64,000 bases of DNA, from assembly GCF_024160145.1 (NCBI RefSeq), contig NZ_JAMYWQ010000011.1:62001-126000 (forward strand), given 5' to 3'. Each line of letters begins with the position of its first letter. Position 1 is the first letter of the stretch. Made by a program: the position numbers and the translations under genes. This stretch comes from Serratia nevei (lineage in GTDB: Bacteria; Pseudomonadota; Gammaproteobacteria; Enterobacterales; Enterobacteriaceae). Positions 9,110 through 15,661 of the stretch are shown piece by piece. The notes under the pieces were generated by a model. The model saw only the letters and a list, made by a program, of their open reading frames with translations, searched no databases and was not told the DNA's origin.

Positions 9110-9140
9110 AGGAACAACTCCTTTCATTAAGCGAGATGTG
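9110..9140 (-). promoter_or_regulatory. ROSE-like RNA thermometer in the ibpB leader
   Basis: On the mRNA strand the motif UCGCU (complement of 9130-9134) sits seven bases before the ribosome site AGGAG (complement of 9118-9122). U(U/C)GCU opposite AGGAG is the hallmark of ROSE thermometers, which hide the ribosome site at low temperature. The same motif and geometry occur before ibpA. Confidence 0.65.
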
Positions 9141-9177
9141 TTTATTCAGCCCCCTGACGGCAGGCCAGGTATTATTT

Positions 9178-9198
9178 GCCGGCAGCGTACCTGCCGGC
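9178..9198 (-). other. Hairpin between ibpA and ibpB
   Basis: GCCGGCAG (9178-9185) and CTGCCGGC (9191-9198) form an eight-base stem just after the ibpA stop, without a T-run. It probably protects or processes the dicistronic mRNA, or lowers ibpB expression relative to ibpA. Confidence 0.5.
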
Positions 9199-9209
9199 GA
9201 AACGCAAAT

Positions 9210-9623
9210 TTATTTAATTTCGATGCGGCGCGGTTTTAATGTTTCCGGCACGATGCGTTGCATGTCGATATACAACAGGCCATTCTCCAGTTTGGCGCCT
9301 TTAATCTGAATATGTTCGGCCAGCTGGAATTTACGCTCAAAATTACGTTCGGCGATGCCCTGGTATAAATAAGTTTTCTCTTCCGGTTCGTTATTGTGCG
9401 CCCCGCGCACGATCAGCAGATTATCTTGCGTGGTGATCTCCAGCTCCTGCTCGGCAAACCCGGCTACCGCGATGGCGATGCGATAATGATTTTCGTCCAC
9501 CAGCTCGACATTATAAGGCGGATAACCGCCGTTGCCCTGACTCTGACCGGCTTCCAGCGCGTTGAACAGGCGATCGAAACCAATGGCGGAACGGTATAGC
9601 GGGGAAAGATCAAAATTACGCAT
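9210..9623 (-). CDS. ibpA: Small heat-shock chaperone IbpA
   Basis: Hsp20-family holdase that forms hetero-oligomers with IbpB on protein aggregates. The 137-residue protein starts [20 protein letters not shown]. Its alpha-crystallin domain spans about residues 35-125 ([26 protein letters not shown]). The C-terminal RRIEIK ends with the I-x-I type tail used in oligomer contacts. It is first in the ibpAB operon, with a sigma-32 promoter about 110 bases upstream and a ROSE-like thermometer covering AGGAGG. It should be expressed on heat shock by both transcriptional and translational switches. Confidence 0.96.
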   Translation of the reverse strand: MRNFDLSPLYRSAIGFDRLFNALEAGQSQGNGGYPPYNVELVDENHYRIAIAVAGFAEQELEITTQDNLLIVRGAHNNEPEEKTYLYQGIAERNFERKFQLAEHIQIKGAKLENGLLYIDMQRIVPETLKPRRIEIK

Positions 9624-9665
9624 AAAACAGCCTCCTAAGGCACTTCAGCGAGGTTGAAATAAATA
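9624..9665 (-). promoter_or_regulatory. ROSE-like RNA thermometer in the ibpA leader
   Basis: The mRNA carries UCGCU (complement of 9647-9651) ten bases before AGGAGG (complement of 9631-9636). This allows the imperfect, heat-labile pairing that masks the ribosome site in ROSE elements. The leader from the sigma-32 start site is about 110 bases. Confidence 0.7.
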
Positions 9666-9740
9666 CGCCTTCCACTCTGGACAGGCTAATTAAGCCAGAA
9701 TTCCCTTACGGCGAATTCTCAATTCGGCTCTGATGATAAA

Positions 9741-9765
9741 ATGGGGGTTGATTTCATCAATTCAA
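9741..9765 (-). promoter_or_regulatory. Sigma-32 heat-shock promoter of ibpAB
   Basis: On the minus strand TTGAA (9761-9765) is followed after 13 bases by CCCCCAT (9741-9747). This matches the RpoH consensus TTGAA-N13/14-CCCCAT almost perfectly. Transcription should start near 9734. Confidence 0.88.
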
Positions 9766-9778
9766 CAGGCGAGGATCA

Positions 9779-9813
9779 AAAAAACTTCGCACCGATTAGG
9801 CGAAAGTTTTTTT
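9779..9813. terminator. Bidirectional terminator-like hairpin between ibpA and yidQ
   Basis: A run of A, then AAAACTTCGC (about 9781-9790), a nine-base loop, GCGAAAGTTTT (from 9800) and a T-run. One extra T bulges in the right arm. It sits between two divergent genes, upstream of the ibpA sigma-32 promoter, an odd place for a terminator. It may separate yidQ from upstream read-through or end a short untranslated RNA. The rest of the 309-base gap holds the ibpA leader and, presumably, the yidQ promoter, which I could not assign. Confidence 0.5.
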
Positions 9814-9932
9814 ACCACTTACACTAAAGTGAGAGAGCCGCCACAGAGCGGGATTTTGCTTCTTTAAAAGCAGCAACAGGATGTTATAAATCAGCTTAAT
9901 TTAGGGGAACAGCAACCCTGCAGGATGGATTA

Positions 9933-10280
9933 ATGACAACGATGAAAGCGATAGCGACGGGCTGCATGTTGTTGGCGACCAGCGGTTGCTCCAGCGTGAT
10001 GAGCCATACCGGCCCGAATCAGGGTTACTATCCCGGCACCCGCGCCAGCGTGGACATGCTGAAGGATGACAACACCAGCTGGGCGATGATGCCGCTGGTG
10101 GCGCTGGATTTGCCGTTTTCTGCGGTGATGGACACCGTGCTGCTGCCTTACGACTATCTGCGCTCCGGCAATGACGCGACCGCAGACTCGCCAAAAGCGC
10201 GCATCCTGCGCAGCGAGCAGCAGAATCTGGCGGCGACCGGTAATCCCGGCGAGGGCAACGACGGCACCGCCACGCATTAA
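9933..10280 (+). CDS. yidQ: YidQ, YceK/YidQ family lipoprotein
   Basis: A 115-residue putative lipoprotein. The N-terminus MTTMKAIATGCMLLATSGCSS carries a lipobox (ATSGC, lipid-modified Cys 19). The mature domain has the YceK/YidQ signature GxYYPGTRAS and LPFSAVMDTVLLPYDYLR. The serine after the cysteine suggests sorting to the outer membrane. It matches E. coli YidQ in sequence and position beside ibpA. Function is unknown. AGGA lies eight bases upstream of the ATG; a second ATG at 9942 is also possible. The yidR gene converges on it with 37 bases between. Confidence 0.88.
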   Translation: MTTMKAIATGCMLLATSGCSSVMSHTGPNQGYYPGTRASVDMLKDDNTSWAMMPLVALDLPFSAVMDTVLLPYDYLRSGNDATADSPKARILRSEQQNLAATGNPGEGNDGTATH

Positions 10281-10291
10281 TCACGCACGCT

Positions 10292-10309
10292 GCGGGCCGT
10301 CAGGCCCGC
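10292..10309. terminator. Hairpin between convergent yidQ and yidR
   Basis: GCGGGCC (10292-10298) and GGCCCGC (10303-10309) enclose a GTCA loop in the 37-base gap between the two stops. No T-run, so it is at most a weak bidirectional terminator. Confidence 0.4.
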
Positions 10310-10317
10310 CATCGGTC

Positions 10318-11598
10318 TTATACCTCAACCACAAAGATCTGGTTGAACCCCGCTATCTCGCGCATAAACGCCACTTTCTTGCCATCCGGTGAAAATACCA
10401 CGGCATCCCCCGACGGCGGCTGCACGCTGCGCTGCGTTAAACGCTGCAGACGGCCGCTGGCGACCTCACACAGCATCACGCTGTTGTCGCATACCAACGC
10501 TATCGTCCCGCCCTGCGGGTGCCAGCTGAACGCCGACTGGATGTCATGCTCGCTGCGGCTCACCTGGCGCGGCTCGCCGCCGTTCGGCGACACCGTCCAC
10601 AGCTGCACCACGCCGCCGTCATCCTTCATCAGAAAAGCTATCTGGCTGCCGTCCGGCGAGCTGCGCAGCCAGTGGCGCGGCGCCCCGGCTATGCCCGGAA
10701 AATGACGATCGCCGGTAAAGGTTACCCGGCGCTGCCTGACGCCAAGCGGCGGCGCCGGCAGCTCGCTCTGCGTCCCCTGCAGCGGCAGAGCGCCCGCTCT
10801 GGCGTAATCGGCGTCGTTCTCCGGCAGATCGACGATGAACACCTCGGGCAGCTTCTCACCGGCGGCGGACAGCGTATCGCCGATGAACGCCAGCGCCCAG
10901 CGCTGCCGGCTGCCGTCGGCCTTACGGTAACCTTCGCGGCCGATCCAGCCTTCTTCATAGGCGCGATTGACCTGATCGCTGCCCGGCTGCGGCTGCGGCA
11001 CGGTCTCGCTGACCAGCACGCAATAGTGGCTGCCATCATACTCGCGTGGATGCTGCTTCGGCGGATTGACCCCGTGCAAGGGCACGGCCACCCCGACGTT
11101 GCGCAGATCGCGCGCCGGATCCCGTTCATGCATCACGTGATCGTTGTAGGTAAAACTGAGGCGGCTGCCGTCCGGGCTAAAAACGTGCACATGGCTGCCG
11201 CCGCGCAGCGCGCCGGGCGTGTAGGGCGCGGTGATATCCAGCGCGTCGAGGGTGATGGCCAACTCGCGATCCGGTTCGCTGACGATCACCCCGCGGCGGT
11301 GGTGAAAATCATACTGCCAGGCGCTGTCCGGGTGCTCCGGGCCGTGGATAAAGGCATAGCGAGCCGGCGTATCGGGGCTGACCGTGACCACGCCGACGTG
11401 GGCACCGTGCTGGGCGCGATAAACCACTTCCACCGCGCCGCTGGCGACGTTGACCCGCTCGATGCTCAGGCCGGTGAAAGAGGCGCCGCGCGGACGCACG
11501 TCATAAGCCAGCCATTGGCTGTCCGGCGTCCAGACGTTGATATTGGTTAACTGATGCCCGCGAGGGTCGAAAGTCAGTTGTTTTTCCCGATGGCTCAT
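10318..11598 (-). CDS. yidR: YidR, DUF3748 beta-propeller protein
   Basis: A 426-residue protein of unknown function matching E. coli YidR across its length. Repeated WD40/TolB-like PD40 strands (for example TPDSQWLAYDV, SPDGSRLSFTY, SPDGSQIAFLM, SPDGKKVAFMR) indicate a beta-propeller. There is no signal peptide or membrane segment. The conserved block HVHVFSPDG..FTYNDHVMHE is family-specific. The start at 11598 gives MSHREKQLTF and has AGGAGA seven bases upstream; a six-residue longer frame is unlikely. It follows yidQ as in E. coli. Confidence 0.9.
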   Translation of the reverse strand: MSHREKQLTFDPRGHQLTNINVWTPDSQWLAYDVRPRGASFTGLSIERVNVASGAVEVVYRAQHGAHVGVVTVSPDTPARYAFIHGPEHPDSAWQYDFHHRRGVIVSEPDRELAITLDALDITAPYTPGALRGGSHVHVFSPDGSRLSFTYNDHVMHERDPARDLRNVGVAVPLHGVNPPKQHPREYDGSHYCVLVSETVPQPQPGSDQVNRAYEEGWIGREGYRKADGSRQRWALAFIGDTLSAAGEKLPEVFIVDLPENDADYARAGALPLQGTQSELPAPPLGVRQRRVTFTGDRHFPGIAGAPRHWLRSSPDGSQIAFLMKDDGGVVQLWTVSPNGGEPRQVSRSEHDIQSAFSWHPQGGTIALVCDNSVMLCEVASGRLQRLTQRSVQPPSGDAVVFSPDGKKVAFMREIAGFNQIFVVEV

Positions 11599-11689
11599 GG
11601 CGGTTCTCCTGCGCATGCCGGCACTGAGCCGCCATTTTACCGGATCGGCGGCCGCGTTTCATATCGCTCGCCGCCGCTTGCGGACAAGG

Positions 11690-12424
11690 TTATTTTTTCA
11701 GGCCGCTGAACTCCGTTTTGGCCTTCTGCAGCTGAGCGGCAAAGGTGGGCTCAGCATGCAATCGGGCGACGATGGCCGAGGCGACCAGGCGCGCGGCGGT
11801 CACATCGCTTTGCCAGTGATAGCCGCAGATCACGCGGCTTTGCCCCATCTCATAGCCACGCTGCAGTATCGCCCCCTGATTGGCAGGATTGATCTCTGCC
11901 AGCACCAGCGCAGTCGCCCAACCAATGGTGGTATGGCCCGAAGGGTAGGAACCGTTCTTCGCTAACGTGCCCTCATCATCCGGACGGCAGGTGTGCTCCT
12001 GATAAAAAGCGAACGGCCGAATGCGCATGTAGTGATTCTTGGCGCTGCGGGTAGCCAGATCGCCGGCATCTTCACGCATTTTCATCACCAGTTTGAACAG
12101 CTCCGGCGTTTTATCCGGTGTAATTTCCGTACCGAATGCGCCTGAAAAAGCGGCGGCGACGCCGTCTCCCGTGACCTGGGCGTCGTTATAAGCCTGTTTG
12201 CCCCGTTCGGTATTACGCAATAATTTTCCTGCATCATACTGCGCCTTATCATTCATAAAATCGATACTGTCCATGGCAGGCGGCGGCGGTAATAACGCCA
12301 GGCTGTCTATCGCCTGCGATTCTTGCAGAAAATAAACCTCCGGTTGAGTGGTCACATCTTTGGCGGCGAAACAAAACGTTGTCAGTGCAGCGTAGCTTAA
12401 TGAGGCGAGCAATATTTTTTTCAT
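11690..12424 (-). CDS. Periplasmic class A non-specific acid phosphatase
   Basis: A 244-residue PAP2-fold phosphatase that releases phosphate from diverse organic phosphomonoesters in the periplasm. The precursor begins [20 protein letters not shown] (signal peptide). All three parts of the phosphatase motif are intact: K-x6-RP (KNHYMRIRP), the PSGH segment ([11 protein letters not shown]) and SR-x5-H-x3-D ([12 protein letters not shown]). This resembles PhoN/PhoC enzymes of Morganella and Salmonella. The ATG at 12424 has AGGGA at proper spacing; the ATG six bases upstream is too close to it. It stands alone and is divergent from the dehydratase gene. No Pho box was seen. Confidence 0.9.
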   Translation of the reverse strand: MKKILLASLSYAALTTFCFAAKDVTTQPEVYFLQESQAIDSLALLPPPPAMDSIDFMNDKAQYDAGKLLRNTERGKQAYNDAQVTGDGVAAAFSGAFGTEITPDKTPELFKLVMKMREDAGDLATRSAKNHYMRIRPFAFYQEHTCRPDDEGTLAKNGSYPSGHTTIGWATALVLAEINPANQGAILQRGYEMGQSRVICGYHWQSDVTAARLVASAIVARLHAEPTFAAQLQKAKTEFSGLKK

Positions 12425-12654
12425 TATCATTCCCTAATTAAAATCAGTGAGCGACGGCGAGTTCCTCAACGCAAACAAATAAAAAATCGTGCCGTTAAAC
12501 TATAAGTTAATGATTATTTTTCGCCGCAAGCGCGATCACACAACGCCGCTTCCACTTTATGACCGGTTTTGCCCGGCGCTAGGGTACGGGGTTTACAATC
12601 AATACAAAAAAGTACAAACTGGACTTTAAATCCAAATTCATCTCTGGAGCCGGT

Positions 12655-13623
12655 ATGAACTCCCTCTTCGATGCCATTGTTTCCGCCCATCAGCAGCTGC
12701 GTCCTCAGGTGCGGGTCACGCCATTGGAACGCAGCGTGCTGCTTTCTCAGCAGCTGGGCTGCGAGCTGTATCTGAAATGCGACCATCTGCAGCACACCGG
12801 CTCCTTTAAGTTTCGCGGCGCCAGCAACAAGCTGCGCTTGCTGGATAACGAGCAACGCCAACGCGGCGTGATCGCTGCCTCAACCGGCAACCACGGCCAG
12901 GCGGTTGCCCTGGCGGGGCAGCTGATGGGCGTTGGCGTTACGGTTTATGCGCCAGAGACGGCGGCGAGCATCAAGCTCGACACCATCCGCGCGCTGGGCG
13001 GCACCGTGGAATTGGTGCCGGGCGATGCGCTGAACGCCGAACTGGCGGGAGAACAGGCCGCACGCGAACAGGGGAAAACCTATATCTCGCCGTATAACGA
13101 CGAGCAGGTCATCGCCGGCCAGGGCACCTGCGGCATGGAGCTGGTTGAACAGCTCACCGATCTGGACGCCGTGTTCGTGGCGGTGGGCGGCGGTGGCTAT
13201 ATCGCCGGTATCGGCACCGTTCTGCGGCAACTGTCGCCGAACACGCAGCTTATCGCCTGCTGGCCGGAAAACGCCACCAGCATGTACAGCGCGCTGGAAG
13301 CGGGCCATATCTTCCCGGTGGAAGAGCAAGAAACCCTGTCTGACGGCACCGCCGGCGGCGTCGAGCCGGGTGCCGTGACCTTCCCGCTGTGCCAACAGCT
13401 GATCGACCGCAAAGTGCTGGTCAGCGAGACGGCGATCAAGCACGCGATGCGCCGGATCGCCGCCAGCGATCGATGGATTATCGAAGGCGCGGCCGGCGTG
13501 GCGCTGGCGGCGGCGATCAAGCTGGCGCCGGAATTTCAGGGGAAAAAAGTGGCGGTGGTGCTGTGCGGTAAAAATATCGTGCTGGAGAAATACCTTAAGG
13601 CCGTCGCCGATGCACATCCTTAA
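12655..13623 (+). CDS. PLP-dependent serine/threonine dehydratase
   Basis: A 322-residue fold-type II PLP enzyme, expected to deaminate threonine or serine (or a related hydroxy amino acid). The Schiff-base lysine is K52 in GSFKFRGASNK; the phosphate-binding glycine loop is VGGGGYIAGIG; STGNHGQA binds substrate carboxylate. There is no ACT domain, so it is of the catabolic or racemase-like class rather than IlvA. The next gene overlaps its end by 14 bases and encodes the start of an ornithine cyclodeaminase-like protein. Such pairs occur in several amino-acid degradation operons (for example eutB/eutC). The exact substrate is unknown. Confidence 0.87.
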   Translation: MNSLFDAIVSAHQQLRPQVRVTPLERSVLLSQQLGCELYLKCDHLQHTGSFKFRGASNKLRLLDNEQRQRGVIAASTGNHGQAVALAGQLMGVGVTVYAPETAASIKLDTIRALGGTVELVPGDALNAELAGEQAAREQGKTYISPYNDEQVIAGQGTCGMELVEQLTDLDAVFVAVGGGGYIAGIGTVLRQLSPNTQLIACWPENATSMYSALEAGHIFPVEEQETLSDGTAGGVEPGAVTFPLCQQLIDRKVLVSETAIKHAMRRIAASDRWIIEGAAGVALAAAIKLAPEFQGKKVAVVLCGKNIVLEKYLKAVADAHP

Positions 13624-13954
13624 CCGGCAGCAAATTCTCGCCGCGTTCGACGCCGAGACCATTACGCCGCTGCTGAAGCGGGGTTTTATCGCCTATTCGC
13701 AGCGGCGGGTGCAACAGCCGCCGGTACAGCACTTCCTGTTCGAACAAGCCGCCGGCGATTGCTGCATCAAATCCGCCTGGCTGGAAGGCGACGAACTGTT
13801 CGTGGTCAAGGTGTCCGCCGGTTTCTATCGCAACGCCGAACGCGGCCTGGCCAGCAATCAGGGGATGATGATGGCGTTCTGGGGTTCTTCGCCGGAACCC
13901 TCGATAATTTTGTCACGTTTGTCACTTATCATTCGAGTTAATGCACTTTTTTAG
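13610..13954 (+). pseudogene. Truncated ornithine cyclodeaminase/mu-crystallin family gene (5' stump)
   Basis: The first about 90 residues (MHILNRQQILAAFDAETI to SNQGMMMAF) follow the N-terminus of ornithine cyclodeaminase/mu-crystallin proteins, which are normally about 310-340 residues. After about position 13880 similarity stops, and a short unrelated tail runs to a stop at 13954. The NAD-binding Rossmann domain is missing, and I find no other piece of the gene up to yidA. The reading frame up to the break is clean, so the loss looks like one deletion or replacement event. The start overlaps the dehydratase gene by 14 bases, which marks the former operon partner. Confidence 0.8.
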
Positions 13955-14093
13955 TGTGGCCAGTTCCTATGCTAATAGTCCATATTGTTCAGCCACCACA
14001 CAACAGCAATGAATAGATGAATGTGACTGTCGCCGGTAATTTTCTTCAGGCACACAACGTGCTGAGAAACAAATCACATTTGAGGAAATATAT
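13955..14093 (+). promoter_or_regulatory. AT-rich leader of the lysozyme-like gene
   Basis: 139 bases between the ocd stump and the lysozyme-like gene, AT-richer than the chromosome. GAGGA lies nine bases before the ATG at 14094. I found no CTG-N10-CAG LexA site, so SOS control as in classical colicins is not supported. No convincing -35/-10 pair was assigned. Confidence 0.4.
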
Positions 14094-14795
14094 ATGAGCG
14101 ACATTACAGTTACAGCCAACCCAATTCCAACTAATGATGCTGGCGGTATTACCGGCGCCCCTTTTAACCAACACGACCCTCAGCCGAGTGCTCTGCAGGA
14201 AAATGAGGATCAATATTATAACGGTGACACTTACCTGCCTGGTACAGATGATTTGGATGAGGCTGTTTTTGACAACCTCTTCTTCCATGAGGGCAGTATT
14301 ACTCATATGTATATGGACACGACAGGGCATGTCACGATCGGTATCGGTACTATGCTACCAAATGTACAAGCTGCTCAGGCTGTGCCTTTTATTTCTGCAG
14401 GTAATTCATCCACGCCACAACAAATTGAAGCTGAGTATAATCGCGTGGTCGCTATTGGTTCAGGTTATACAGCACAACATTATCAACAGGGGGCTACAAT
14501 GGGGATTTCCCCTAATACTGTCCGTAGCCTTGCTCAATCTCACGTAAATGATGACCGTAATTATTTGCGTGGGATGTATCCTGAATTCGATAGCTTCCCG
14601 CTCTCTGTAAAAGTTGCACTGCATGATATCATTTATACTGTGGGTCCAACTCGATTAAGAAATGGATTCCCTAGTTTTAACAATGCTATCAACAGCAAGA
14701 ACTGGACGGAAGCGGCTAAAGAATCGAACCGAAAAGACGTAGGCGCGGGTCGAAACCGAAATACGCGTCGTCAGTTATTGACCGGTAACCAGTAA
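14094..14795 (+). CDS. T4-lysozyme-like muramidase with TonB-box-like N-terminus; candidate bacteriocin or effector
   Basis: A 233-residue protein. Residues about 55-230 fit the T4 lysozyme (GH24) fold. The catalytic triad E66-D75-T81 lies in FHEGSITHMYMDTTGHVTIG and has exactly the spacing of T4 lysozyme E11-D20-T26. The C-terminal helices (PLSVKVALHDIIYTVG, NSKNWTEAAKESNR, RNRNTRRQLL) also fit. Residues 1-50 are unstructured-looking and begin MSDITVTANPIP, close to the TonB box of FhuA (DTITVTAAP) and to colicin M (ETLTVHAP). There is no signal peptide, lysis gene, holin or VgrG/PAAR partner. The gene is AT-rich compared with its surroundings and shares a bidirectional terminator with a convergent exported protein. 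I infer a pesticin-like bacteriocin or secreted antibacterial effector; a prophage-remnant endolysin is the alternative. Confidence 0.8.
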   Translation: MSDITVTANPIPTNDAGGITGAPFNQHDPQPSALQENEDQYYNGDTYLPGTDDLDEAVFDNLFFHEGSITHMYMDTTGHVTIGIGTMLPNVQAAQAVPFISAGNSSTPQQIEAEYNRVVAIGSGYTAQHYQQGATMGISPNTVRSLAQSHVNDDRNYLRGMYPEFDSFPLSVKVALHDIIYTVGPTRLRNGFPSFNNAINSKNWTEAAKESNRKDVGAGRNRNTRRQLLTGNQ

Positions 14796-14798
14796 TGC

Positions 14799-14826
14799 AA
14801 AATGCGCCCATACATGGGCGCATTTT
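14799..14826. terminator. Bidirectional intrinsic terminator between the convergent toxin-like and immunity-like genes
   Basis: AAAATGCGCCCA (14799-14810) and TGGGCGCATTTT (14815-14826) form a perfect 12-base stem with a TACA loop. T-runs on both strands make it work for both genes. It begins four bases after the stop of the lysozyme-like gene and ends three bases before the stop of the convergent gene. Confidence 0.88.
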
Positions 14827-14828
14827 TC

Positions 14829-15506
14829 TTATGGATCAATAAGTTTAATTGTTTTAAATCCAGATCCTTCTTTCTTTAAATAATAAATCTTTGTATTGTT
14901 ATATGTTCCTTCTGACAACGTGTTTGTTAATTTGAAGAGATAAATTTTATCCCCATCTTTATGCCAAGAACCAATCGGACTAATATAGTAAAATGTGTTT
15001 TTGTTGTCTTTGTATACAAAGACACCTTTGGTCTCTTCTAAATAAACAAGAGATGGGTCTATGTCAATAAGAGTGGTAGCTTCGTGAATCACTTTCTTCA
15101 CACTTTGCTTTTCATCATCACTTATAGCAAGCATAAAGTCAGCTGGAAGATATTTAGGTAACTCATCTTTTTTAATGCCTTTGATGCCGGTATCATCTGT
15201 AATAATGTCTTTGATGCCGATTTCTTTATTTACTATACATTCAACCAATGCGCTTTTTACGGCAGAGTAGTTGGACGATGGAGTGTCATTTTCAAAAGAT
15301 AATGAACTATTGTATTTCTCATAGAAATCCTCGCATGACCTCGGGGTTAATATTTTCCCCGTGGCGTTTTTGAATTTTAAGTTGGCCTGAATGGACTTGT
15401 CATTGAAGAAATTATCATCAAGCGTATTCATGCTGCGAATACCTTCCGCACACACATTGCCTATTGATAACGCCATAGCCACACCAAAAAACACTTTATA
15501 AAGCAT
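14829..15506 (-). CDS. Exported protein, candidate periplasmic immunity protein
   Basis: A 225-residue protein I do not recognise. The N-terminus MLYKVFFGVAMALSIGNVCA is a typical Sec signal with cleavage after A20; Cys 19 is not in a lipobox. The mature part is lysine- and aspartate-rich and hydrophilic, with two cysteines (C58, C90) that could form a disulfide. The ATG has an exceptionally strong ribosome site (AAGGAGG). The gene is very AT-rich. Convergent arrangement with a muramidase-type toxin candidate, export to the compartment where that enzyme would act, and shared low GC suggest immunity, by analogy with the periplasmic immunity of pesticin and colicin M. There is no recognisable lysozyme-inhibitor motif, so this remains inference. 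Confidence 0.7.
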   Translation of the reverse strand: MLYKVFFGVAMALSIGNVCAEGIRSMNTLDDNFFNDKSIQANLKFKNATGKILTPRSCEDFYEKYNSSLSFENDTPSSNYSAVKSALVECIVNKEIGIKDIITDDTGIKGIKKDELPKYLPADFMLAISDDEKQSVKKVIHEATTLIDIDPSLVYLEETKGVFVYKDNKNTFYYISPIGSWHKDGDKIYLFKLTNTLSEGTYNNTKIYYLKKEGSGFKTIKLIDP

Positions 15507-15661
15507 GCCCCCTCCTTTTTCGAAAAAATCTACTCATATAAATACCGTGACTTCTACTAATAACCCAGCCTACATTGGACAGAGAATATCCTCATTCGCT
15601 CATAATTCTAACTCTGCAACCAACTGCTCTATATCAATTGTGCTTTTGTCCCCCTGGAACG

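Noticed and set aside
13955..14093. Possible LexA/SOS operator before the lysozyme-like gene, as in classical colicins
   Set aside because: No CTG-N10-CAG site; the closest CTG and CAG pair is 17 bases apart. SOS control is therefore not claimed.
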